Below, in pieces: positions 42,700 to 50,734 of a DNA stretch of 64,000 bases. Within the stretch, counting starts at the first letter, position 1. Every line of letters begins with the position of its first letter. Below the pieces are notes generated by a model, which was not told the origin of the DNA, searched no databases, and saw only the letters and a list, made by a program, of their open reading frames with translations. Made by a program: the position numbers and the translations under genes. The stretch spans positions 20,710-84,709 of the forward strand of contig JBELBZ010000007.1 in NCBI GenBank assembly GCA_042095055.1, given 5' to 3'. Source of the DNA: UBA8752 sp042095055. Lineage in GTDB: Bacteria; Bacteroidota; Bacteroidia; Flavobacteriales_D; Sanyastnellaceae.

Positions 42700-43068
42700 T
42701 TACCTCCTGACCCTCAGCAGGTAGAGGCCCACCAGCACCACAAGAGCGCTCGCTCCAACTGCGAAATACAGAGGGTCGTCGTTTGCTGTGCTCAGCGTAG
42801 CGCCTACACCCAACGTCCCTAGGAACAACAGGACATAAACGAAGTCGGGCACTTTTTCGGTGACCTCTGCCAGCTTTTCGGCGCGTTCCGTTTTGACCAG
42901 ACGACTCAGCGCGTCTTGCATGTCTCGGCCATATGCAGGCATCCGCACTTCTGTCCCATCGGTTTCCCGAACGGTGATGAAGTACTTATTGAACCCTGGC
43001 GCCGAGTTGCTGTCTCGCTGCCATTCGGCCTTGATGGCCATTCTACGGGCTTTGTTCTCCTTTAACAT
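42700..43068 (-). CDS. small membrane protein of unknown function
   Basis: 122 residues from MLKENKARRMAIKAEWQRDS. The N-terminal 80 residues are charged and probably cytosolic (FITVRETDGTEVRMPAYGRD looks like a small beta sheet). Two hydrophobic helices end the protein (VYVLLFLGTLGVGATLS and FAVGASALVVLVGLYLLRVR). No family recognised. It lies 40 bases downstream of the metalloprotease gene on the same strand. Confidence 0.6.
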   Translation of the reverse strand: MLKENKARRMAIKAEWQRDSNSAPGFNKYFITVRETDGTEVRMPAYGRDMQDALSRLVKTERAEKLAEVTEKVPDFVYVLLFLGTLGVGATLSTANDDPLYFAVGASALVVLVGLYLLRVRR

Positions 43069-43108
43069 GGGTTTCAAATCGCGCGCAAAGATGCGCTGAA
43101 CGATTGAA

Positions 43109-46100
43109 TCATTGGGCCACCCTCACAAGTTCCTTCCGTCGGACTTTTCCGTCGTTCCCCATGCCCGTCAAGATATAGGTCCCTGATGCGCCATGTTCGA
43201 GCTTGAAGTGCGTCTCTCCGCGCACATTTGCAGGGCTTTCGGCAACCACCCTGCCGTTGATGTCCAGCAATTGAATCATTTCACCATGTTGCCATCCAGC
43301 AGCGTGCAGTTCACTCGCAAAAGGCACTGGCCATGCGAGGATGCCAGCTCCTGGTCGCTTTTCACTGACCGAGGAAGTGGCCACGTCGTGAATGATCAGA
43401 TCGTCAACACCCGCCTCAACCAACGAGCCCCCATCAAATTCGAGGCCTTGATTGGGACGCAGGCTGTCAGAAGCAGTGAATTTGATTTGGAAGGCGTCTG
43501 TCAATGGAACGTAATCGGCAATGGCAAAGGCGTTGCGGCGCCATGAAATGTCTTGCGTGAGGGTTTCTTCCACCTCAACCCATGAATTTCCTCCATCTCC
43601 ACTGACATACACTTGCCACCAGTCTGCTCCTGGATTTGCTCCAGATGCAGGCGCATTGACATACCAGCGCCAATAGCTGAGCACAGGTGACTCCATTTCT
43701 GAGAGGTCAATGGGCTCGGATTGCAGGGTCGTACTGCCTGCATCCACATCATTTGATCCAATGCCTGCATCGGCTCCCGGGCTCACTCCAGTGATGAATG
43801 CGAAAATCCCGTCTTCAGGGGTGTGGTCTTCTGAAGGCGCACAAATGGTGCTGGGGTCTCCGGGCTCGCTATAGGAGCCCACAGGGATGGTCGACTCCCA
43901 CTGTCCTGTGGTCGCATTGTCTTCGGGCAGCCCGATTTGCCAGAAACCAAAGTCTGAATAGTCGTCTTGGTCGTCAATCAAAACCGGTGTGAGTCCAACG
44001 ATGGTGTTGAACGGCAAGTTGGCATTGTCTGCATAATCTGAACTGTAGGGAGTCACTGCGCTCACAGCGCCATAGATGTCGGTGATCCCGAAATAGTACT
44101 CCACCACAGTCCCTTCCTCTTGGGCGGGAATGGCGGCTGCAAATTCATCCGCTTCACCCGCTTCCATCGTCAGGGGTACCCAGTCCTCAAATGGTGAAGT
44201 CCGATAATACATTTCACAACTCCCGAAGTATTGGCTAAACGGGAACAGCACTTGGGCGTTGGCATTGATCGCAATCGGTTCTGTCGCGGCTGTGTACTCC
44301 TCTGCTTCGTGCAGAATCTCCACATTGCTAAACAACGTGATGCCGTGCATGCCAAAGCCTTCCAAAATGGCGGCACCATTGGGCGTTCCGTCTGACAAAT
44401 CTGCATTGTCATCGTCGGCCTGCAGCACATCGAGCAACACCTCCACATAAGCTTCTCCTTCATTGCCATTTGCGGTGGTCGCCTGTTGGCCATCAAAAAC
44501 AGCCGTGAAAAGAGACATGCTTTGGTTCCAGTCTCCACCGAGGAGAAGGTGCGTGTCATACCAAGCTCCACAAATGATTTCGCCATCAGCATGCACCTGA
44601 CCCACCAAATCTTGAGGGTACACTTTGGGGTCAATGTCATATCTGCGGATGTAGAATTCGGGATTGTCGGAATAGCAGCCGGCCCCGAGTACAGGATTGT
44701 CAGTCAGACTGATGGCCCACCAGTCTGCATACCCTTCATTCATGGCGCCGTTGTTGAATCCGCTGCCCAAACTCTCGTAGTAGAGGTCGTTGATGCCGTG
44801 TCCATACTCATGAAACACCACGTCAGACACCAATGAAAAGGCGTTGCATCCATCGCCTTGAGAATAGAAGTTGATGCTGGGAGTTCCCGGTGTGTAGAAT
44901 GCATTGCACGTACCTGAGACATCCACGATGGTGGGGATGGAGAAGTCGAGGCCGCTGAAACCTGGAAGCCAAGACTGCATGTGATCGTGGATGCGGTTCA
45001 CGCTGTGGTAGGCGCTCAGTTCACGAAGGGTGGCTTCCTCGTCAAAACTGACCACAGAGTCTCCTTCTACGGTCAGTTCGAGTTGGGGGGTAACACCATT
45101 GGTGGTGACGGTACTCCACAAGCCTTGGAGCTGAATGCCCAGGTCTTGGGCACCTGGCGCTTCGAAATTCAGCATGCCCCCGGCATCGGTGTATAGCTCA
45201 CCAGAATTGCCATTGACCTGAAGATGGGCCAAGCCCACCACCGATGTGGCTTCAAAAGGTTGGGTGAGGTGCACCGTCCCCGTGATCTGACAGCTGAGCA
45301 TTTGCATGAGGGCGGGAGGACCCATGGGAAGGGAGCGGGTCTTTTTTTCTCCTTCTTTATGGTCACCAATGTGGTGAACCTGGTTGATCCGTTCCAGGAC
45401 CTCCCCTGTCTCTAAGTCAATCCAAGTCGCGTATTGAACAGGAATCCCATCAGGCGACGTGCCCGAAACCTGAATGCTACGCGCCGGGCGAAATGTGACG
45501 TTTTTGCGCTCGGCGGAACGCTGCATGTAAGGAATCAAAGCCTCGCTTCCCATTTCAGTAGAAACCCCCTCAAGAGAGAGGCCCGCTGTGGCTGCTTCAA
45601 GGACATCTGACGCTTCCAGCGACACCAATCCTTGAGGCCAGGTAGCATTGGGGAAGCACTGCGCTCCCCACATGATGGCACCTTGGTCAGCCACCTTCAC
45701 GACAAGTTCAGTTCCCAGTACAGGCCTTCCTTCGACCTGTTGGTCAGTCCGGTACAGCGTGTGCCTGCCCATGGCGGTGGATGACCATGTTCCCAATTCG
45801 ACGGGCCAACCCGCTAACAAGAGCTGCCCTTCTAGCCAAGCTGTAGGGTTCTCCATTGGGATGGCCGGTCCGTAGGCTCTGTGCACAGTTCCTGACGCCG
45901 GGTGAAACTGCACCTGCCACTTTGGATGTTGCGCCTTGAAGCCACTCCAAAAAGGGGCGTTGCGCCTCATGGCCTGAAGGTCTTCTTGAGGTTGGCTCCA
46001 CGTTGCGGGCAACCTCACTTCAGCAGCATCAAAGTGATATGAAGGGTTTGAAATTTGGGCAAGCCCGCTGATGTGTACCAAAAGCGTTAAAACCACAGCT

Positions 46101-46123
46101 GTGGCCATGCAAGTAATCCTCAT
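43109..46123 (-). CDS. secreted zinc metalloprotease (gluzincin, M36/M4-like) with T9SS sorting domain
   Basis: 1004 residues. Signal peptide ending near SGLAQ, a fungalysin-type propeptide region (residues about 30-270), and the zinc site HEYGHG at 438-443 with the glutamate ligand in GAMNEGYADWWA. After the catalytic domain come beta-sandwich regions (cleaved-adhesin/MAM-like, YWRWYVNAPASGA). The C-terminus (LAWPVPFASELHAAG to KELVRVAQ) is a T9SS type A sorting domain. It likely degrades proteins outside the cell. Start is 3 bases from the divergent DAHP synthase gene if that gene uses its first GTG. Confidence 0.85.
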   Translation of the reverse strand: MRITCMATAVVLTLLVHISGLAQISNPSYHFDAAEVRLPATWSQPQEDLQAMRRNAPFWSGFKAQHPKWQVQFHPASGTVHRAYGPAIPMENPTAWLEGQLLLAGWPVELGTWSSTAMGRHTLYRTDQQVEGRPVLGTELVVKVADQGAIMWGAQCFPNATWPQGLVSLEASDVLEAATAGLSLEGVSTEMGSEALIPYMQRSAERKNVTFRPARSIQVSGTSPDGIPVQYATWIDLETGEVLERINQVHHIGDHKEGEKKTRSLPMGPPALMQMLSCQITGTVHLTQPFEATSVVGLAHLQVNGNSGELYTDAGGMLNFEAPGAQDLGIQLQGLWSTVTTNGVTPQLELTVEGDSVVSFDEEATLRELSAYHSVNRIHDHMQSWLPGFSGLDFSIPTIVDVSGTCNAFYTPGTPSINFYSQGDGCNAFSLVSDVVFHEYGHGINDLYYESLGSGFNNGAMNEGYADWWAISLTDNPVLGAGCYSDNPEFYIRRYDIDPKVYPQDLVGQVHADGEIICGAWYDTHLLLGGDWNQSMSLFTAVFDGQQATTANGNEGEAYVEVLLDVLQADDDNADLSDGTPNGAAILEGFGMHGITLFSNVEILHEAEEYTAATEPIAINANAQVLFPFSQYFGSCEMYYRTSPFEDWVPLTMEAGEADEFAAAIPAQEEGTVVEYYFGITDIYGAVSAVTPYSSDYADNANLPFNTIVGLTPVLIDDQDDYSDFGFWQIGLPEDNATTGQWESTIPVGSYSEPGDPSTICAPSEDHTPEDGIFAFITGVSPGADAGIGSNDVDAGSTTLQSEPIDLSEMESPVLSYWRWYVNAPASGANPGADWWQVYVSGDGGNSWVEVEETLTQDISWRRNAFAIADYVPLTDAFQIKFTASDSLRPNQGLEFDGGSLVEAGVDDLIIHDVATSSVSEKRPGAGILAWPVPFASELHAAGWQHGEMIQLLDINGRVVAESPANVRGETHFKLEHGASGTYILTGMGNDGKVRRKELVRVAQ

Positions 46124-46126
46124 GCA

Positions 46127-47254
46127 GTGAAGTTAGCTTTAGTGTGGACCCAAATCAAATGGGCCCTATGCCCATTGTCAAAACTCCCGTCTATCCAGTG
46201 TTTACTTTGCAAAGTGCAAGATTCGTTTACTCTGATTGCCGGTCCTTGTAGCGCAGAGTCCAGAGAGCAGGTATTGGCTGCAGCTTCCGGTCTTCAAAAT
46301 GCAGGGATTTCATATTTCCGTTCAGGAATTTGGAAGCCCCGAACCCGTCCAGGCGCCTTCGAAGGTGTTGGGCATACGGGCCTGCCTTGGCTTCAGGAAG
46401 TACAGTCCACATTTGGCATGAAAGTCTGCGTTGAAGTGGCCCAACCCCGTCATGTGGATGCCGCTCTAAAAGCGGGCATTGACATGGTGTGGATTGGGGC
46501 GCGCACCACGGCCAATCCCTTTCAAGTTCAGGAACTGGCCGACTGTTTGAGAGGAGTCAACATCCCTGTTGCCGTCAAAAACCCAACCCAACCTGATTTG
46601 GCATTGTGGTCCGGCGCATGCGAACGTTTGTCAGGCGCAGGCGTTCGTCAACTCTCTGCTGTTCACAGGGGTTTCACGGTTCACGGACAGAAGAAATACC
46701 GCAACGTCCCTTTGTGGCAAATCCCCATTGATTTTAGAACTGAACATCCTGAAATCCCTTTGCTCAACGACCCCAGTCACATCACGGGCAAGCGGGATAT
46801 GGTGCCAGATGTGGCACAAATGGCGTTGGATTTGGGATTTGACGGGTTGATGGTCGAAGTCCATCCGACTCCTGAATCGGCCTGGACCGATGCAGCACAG
46901 CAGGTAACTCCAGGACGGTTTATCGACATCATGAAAGGCCTGGAGTCCAAGATTCAAGGCAACGGGAAGGGCCGAGAAGGGTTGTCGACACTTCGTGCTG
47001 AAATTGACATGATTGATGAAGGACTGGTGGATTTGCTCGTCCGGAGAATGGGGATCTCTGAGGAGATTGGGAGGTATAAAAAGTCCCACGGCATGACCAT
47101 TCTTCAGATTGCACGTTGGAATCAAATTCTAGAGCAAAGCAAATCCGCTGGTGCAGAACAGGGATTGCCAACTGGTTTCGTAGAAGAGGTGTTCAAGGCC
47201 ATTCACCAAGCTTCTATCGCCGCACAACAAAATGTGTCGCGGGACAAAAACTGA
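46127..47254 (+). CDS. bifunctional DAHP synthase / chorismate mutase (type II)
   Basis: Up to 375 residues. The DAHP synthase part has LIAGPCSAES, WKPRTRPGAFEG, GARTTANPFQVQEL, PVAVKNP and AVHRGF; the C-terminal 95 residues (LRAEIDMIDEGLVDLLVRRM) are an AroQ-type chorismate mutase. It condenses phosphoenolpyruvate with erythrose 4-phosphate and also converts chorismate to prephenate, the start and the phenylalanine/tyrosine branch of aromatic synthesis. The start is uncertain: GTG at 46127 gives a long unconserved lead; GTG at 46214 gives a protein beginning just before the conserved block and leaves room for a promoter. Confidence 0.9.
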   Translation: MKLALVWTQIKWALCPLSKLPSIQCLLCKVQDSFTLIAGPCSAESREQVLAAASGLQNAGISYFRSGIWKPRTRPGAFEGVGHTGLPWLQEVQSTFGMKVCVEVAQPRHVDAALKAGIDMVWIGARTTANPFQVQELADCLRGVNIPVAVKNPTQPDLALWSGACERLSGAGVRQLSAVHRGFTVHGQKKYRNVPLWQIPIDFRTEHPEIPLLNDPSHITGKRDMVPDVAQMALDLGFDGLMVEVHPTPESAWTDAAQQVTPGRFIDIMKGLESKIQGNGKGREGLSTLRAEIDMIDEGLVDLLVRRMGISEEIGRYKKSHGMTILQIARWNQILEQSKSAGAEQGLPTGFVEEVFKAIHQASIAAQQNVSRDKN

Positions 47255-47383
47255 GGCAGGACGCACGATTGGAAATGGGCCTTCAGAAGAGGGGTTCTTT
47301 TTTGTCCACGGCTGTTAATGTCTTGTAGACAGCGGCCATCACCGAAATATTAGAGCCATGTTTGTCCCCAACAACGCGTCTGC

Positions 47384-49768
47384 ATGAAGTGGGAATGTTT
47401 ATCCGTGCTCTTCTTGGGAATGATCCTTGGCTTTGGCACGACCTGTGCTCAAGGGTTCGATTTCACCCTCAGCGGTTACGTAGAGGATGCCAACAGTGGT
47501 GAGTCGCTGCTCGGCGCCACCGTCTGGCATGCCTCGAGCTCATCAGGTACCACAGCCAACATTTATGGCCACTACAGCATTACACTGCCTGCAGGCGAGC
47601 AAGAAGTGCTGTTTTCTTATCTCGGCTATACCCCTCAGAAAATCGCCATCAACCTCAAGGGGGATGTAAAGCTGGACATCAAGCTTACAGCTGGCCTAGA
47701 ATTGGGCGAAGCTGTGGTGGAGTCGAGTGCCTCTGAGCGCATCGAAGAGCAGGTTCAAATGTCCAAGATTGATGTTCCCATTGATCAGATCAAACGGCTT
47801 CCAGCCATTGCAGGTGAAGTGGACCTTTTGAAGAGTTTACAGCTGCTTCCCGGGGTGCAGTCTGGCAATGAAGGTTCGAGCGGCATCTATGTCAGAGGTG
47901 GCAGTCCTGATCAGAATCTCATCATGTTGGATGGTGTTCCCTTGTACAGCGTGAGCCACCTCTTTGGTTTTTTCTCTGTTTTCAACGCCGATGCTGTCCG
48001 AAAGATCTCCATCACCAAAGGTGGCTACCCTGCAAGATTCGGAGGCCGCTTAAGCTCCATTCTTGAGGTCAACATGAAAGAGGGGCACAAGAGCGAGGTG
48101 CACGGGGCAGGATCCATTTCTATGCTCGCTTCCAAGCTGACCTTGGAAGGCCCCATTGCAAAGGACAAGGCTTCCTTTATGATCAGTGGACGTCGGACTT
48201 ACTTGGACTTGTTGCTCAACCCCATTATCCAAGCTTCAAACACCGACCAGTCCTCTGTAGACCCCGCCTATTTTTTCCACGACTTGAATGCCAAAGTCAA
48301 TTGGCGCATTGGAGCAAAGGACAGGATCTATCTGAGCACATTTCAAGGGTTGGATGATTTCGGGTTGAAATCCAAAGACAGCTTCAACAATTCGACAGAT
48401 GAAATTGACCTCGGATTGGATTGGCGCAACTCAGTGCTTGCATTGCGTTGGAACCACGAGTGGCGTGCCGACCTTTTTAGCAATGTGACCTTGATGAAGA
48501 GCCGGTACGATTTCAATACTGGTTTTGACTTCAAGTCTACCGAGCAGGATGGCGGCTCCGAAATCACCTCCCGTTTTGCTTCCTTGTACAATTCGGGTAT
48601 TCGGGATCTTGGCGGCCGAATCGACTTTGACTTCACTCCGAATAACCGCCATTTTGTGCGTTTTGGAGGCAACCTCACCCGCCACCGCTTTCAGCCTGGC
48701 GCCACTCAAGCCATATTGGATTTTGGGGACGAATTCAGCTTAGACACCACCATTGGTTCGCCCAACTTGTTTTCTACGGAGTCCTTTGTTTACCTCGAGG
48801 ATGAAATCAAACTCGGAGAAGACTTGACAGTGAATGTGGGGGGGCATGCCTCTGTCCTGTTTGTAGAGGGGGTGAACTACTTCTCATTTCAACCGCGACT
48901 GGCACTCAACCGTCGTTTGCCGAGCGGCCTCGCCCTGAAGGCTTCTTATGCGGAAATGACGCAGTTTGTCAATCTGCTGACCAATGAAGGGTTGACCCTC
49001 CCCACCGACCTGTGGCTTCCTTCAACCGCTCAGATACGACCGCAGGAAAGTTGGCAAGCTGCCATCGGGGCAGCCAAAACAATGGGGGAAATTGAGGTCA
49101 GCATTGAGGGCTATTACAAAGAGATGGAGGGGCTGCTTGGCTACAAGGAAGGGGCCAGTTTTGGTTCTGCCGCATTCAACCTTTCCAGCAATACCACGTG
49201 GGAAGACGAAGTGACACAAGGCGAAGGGCGCAGTTATGGTGCAGAAGTTCTGTTTCAAAAGAAACGGGGCCGTACTTCTGGATGGTTGGGGTATACGTTG
49301 AGCTGGACCGACCGTCAGTTTGATGAAGTCAACAATGGCCAGCGTTTTCCATTCACTTATGACAGGAGACACGACCTGTCAGTGGTGTTGATCCATGACT
49401 TGAGTGACAAATGGACCCTCAGTGGCACATGGGTTTATGGTACTGGAAGGGCTTTGACGCTCAATGAAGTGACCTACGCCAGTGTGATTCCCGACTACGA
49501 AGGAGGGTTGAGTCCAATCTCCCTCGACATCCCATCGAATCGGAATGCCTTTCGAATGAGCCCATATCACAGGCTGGATTTAAGTGCAACCCGGACCAAG
49601 GTGAAGGAGAATGGTGAACGGTCGCTGGTTCTCAGCGTTTACAATGCCTACAACAACCTGAACCCTTTCTTGGCATTGCCTGGAACTGCGGATGACGGCA
49701 CTCGGGTCATTCGAGAATATGGTTTGTTTCCCTTTATTCCTTCAATAGCATGGCAATTCAGCTTCTGA
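47384..49768 (+). CDS. TonB-dependent outer-membrane receptor (CarboxypepD_reg-like plus plug and barrel)
   Basis: 794 residues. Signal peptide ending near TTCAQ; an N-terminal carboxypeptidase-like regulatory domain (SGYVEDANSGESLLGATVWH); a plug with LLPGVQSGNEGSSGIYVRGG and NLIMLDGVPLYSVSHLFGFF; and a 22-strand-type barrel ending in SIAWQFSF. It imports a ligand across the outer membrane using TonB energy. It is followed with a 19-base overlap by a DUF4249 lipoprotein, the usual partner of this receptor subtype. The ligand is unknown. Confidence 0.9.
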   Translation: MKWECLSVLFLGMILGFGTTCAQGFDFTLSGYVEDANSGESLLGATVWHASSSSGTTANIYGHYSITLPAGEQEVLFSYLGYTPQKIAINLKGDVKLDIKLTAGLELGEAVVESSASERIEEQVQMSKIDVPIDQIKRLPAIAGEVDLLKSLQLLPGVQSGNEGSSGIYVRGGSPDQNLIMLDGVPLYSVSHLFGFFSVFNADAVRKISITKGGYPARFGGRLSSILEVNMKEGHKSEVHGAGSISMLASKLTLEGPIAKDKASFMISGRRTYLDLLLNPIIQASNTDQSSVDPAYFFHDLNAKVNWRIGAKDRIYLSTFQGLDDFGLKSKDSFNNSTDEIDLGLDWRNSVLALRWNHEWRADLFSNVTLMKSRYDFNTGFDFKSTEQDGGSEITSRFASLYNSGIRDLGGRIDFDFTPNNRHFVRFGGNLTRHRFQPGATQAILDFGDEFSLDTTIGSPNLFSTESFVYLEDEIKLGEDLTVNVGGHASVLFVEGVNYFSFQPRLALNRRLPSGLALKASYAEMTQFVNLLTNEGLTLPTDLWLPSTAQIRPQESWQAAIGAAKTMGEIEVSIEGYYKEMEGLLGYKEGASFGSAAFNLSSNTTWEDEVTQGEGRSYGAEVLFQKKRGRTSGWLGYTLSWTDRQFDEVNNGQRFPFTYDRRHDLSVVLIHDLSDKWTLSGTWVYGTGRALTLNEVTYASVIPDYEGGLSPISLDIPSNRNAFRMSPYHRLDLSATRTKVKENGERSLVLSVYNAYNNLNPFLALPGTADDGTRVIREYGLFPFIPSIAWQFSF

Positions 49769-50706
49769 AACACAGTGTTTTTCTGGCCTTGGTGATGGCC
49801 CTTGTGGGATGCGAAAAATGGGCCGACGGAGTGGTCCGTGACATCGATTTTCCAGAGCATACTCCTGAGTTGGCAGCCACCGTCAATTTATTTGCTGGAG
49901 ACACCAAGGCCATCGCTGCCCTGCACCAATCCGCCAGCACCCTGGATGCAAACGACGCGGTCATTCCCGAGGGCCTTACCGCCCGCATCGAAAAAGAGGG
50001 TGACGTGCTCCTGTCGTGGACCCCTTCGGATACGGCCTTGGTGGGAACAAGCTGGGACAGCCGCACCATGCACGTTTTGGATTTGCCGGCTCCTTTGGCC
50101 CTTCCAGAAGGAGAATTGGACCTCATTGTTGAGGCCCCTGGATTCGAGCCCTTGACTGCAACAGCGGTGCAACCGCCAGCGCCCATCTGCAGCGTTGGGT
50201 TTGAAGAAGGTGCTGACACCACATCCGATTTTGGTGAGCCTGTTGTGTTGGATCGTTTTGAGTTGGATGTCCTGAACCGTCCGGGCATTCGAGATGTCTA
50301 TGGCATTCAGCTGCACGAAGGCTACGTCTATAATCCGGGTGATACCCTCTGGCAATTGGTGGGGATTGGAGACGGGGATTCGGACCTGGAGCCGCGCACC
50401 ACTTTCAACCAGGCTTGTTTCTGCTTGCTTTTGGATGACTACGGATTGGATGCTCAGTCCTTAGAGGATGTGTTCATTGACCGAAAGCGTTGGATCAGCG
50501 GTTATGGGGAATCAGGGGGAGGCGATGTCCTGAGGATGAAGGTCGTTTTGATGGATGCACCCTTGGCGCAGTTCTACCGTTCACTGGATACCCATTGGGA
50601 AACACAGGACAGCTTTTTTGCCAACCCCTCCACCATCTTCAGCAACACCAGCACAGGGTACGGCATCTTCGGGTTGGGTTCCTCTGTGGAATTCTTTTGG
50701 GAGTGA
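49750..50706 (+). CDS. DUF4249 lipoprotein
   Basis: 318 residues. The signal ends in the lipobox ALVGC (cysteine about residue 21), so it is anchored in the outer membrane. The pattern of the DUF4249 family is visible: an N-terminal beta domain (HTPELAATVNLFAGDTKAIA), central paired cysteines (ACFCLL) and a C-terminal SIFSNTSTGYGIFG-like block (TIFSNTSTGYGIFGLGS). The family is encoded next to TonB receptors, probably as a surface lid. The 5' end overlaps the receptor gene; 28 bases separate it from the metalloprotease-like gene. Confidence 0.82.
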   Translation: MAIQLLKHSVFLALVMALVGCEKWADGVVRDIDFPEHTPELAATVNLFAGDTKAIAALHQSASTLDANDAVIPEGLTARIEKEGDVLLSWTPSDTALVGTSWDSRTMHVLDLPAPLALPEGELDLIVEAPGFEPLTATAVQPPAPICSVGFEEGADTTSDFGEPVVLDRFELDVLNRPGIRDVYGIQLHEGYVYNPGDTLWQLVGIGDGDSDLEPRTTFNQACFCLLLDDYGLDAQSLEDVFIDRKRWISGYGESGGGDVLRMKVVLMDAPLAQFYRSLDTHWETQDSFFANPSTIFSNTSTGYGIFGLGSSVEFFWE

Positions 50707-50734
50707 TACCCCGTGATGTCAGTAATTTGGGGGC

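Noticed and set aside
47282..47305. Possible terminator after the DAHP synthase gene
   Set aside because: Only a 4-pair stem before the T-run; could work but is not better than chance.
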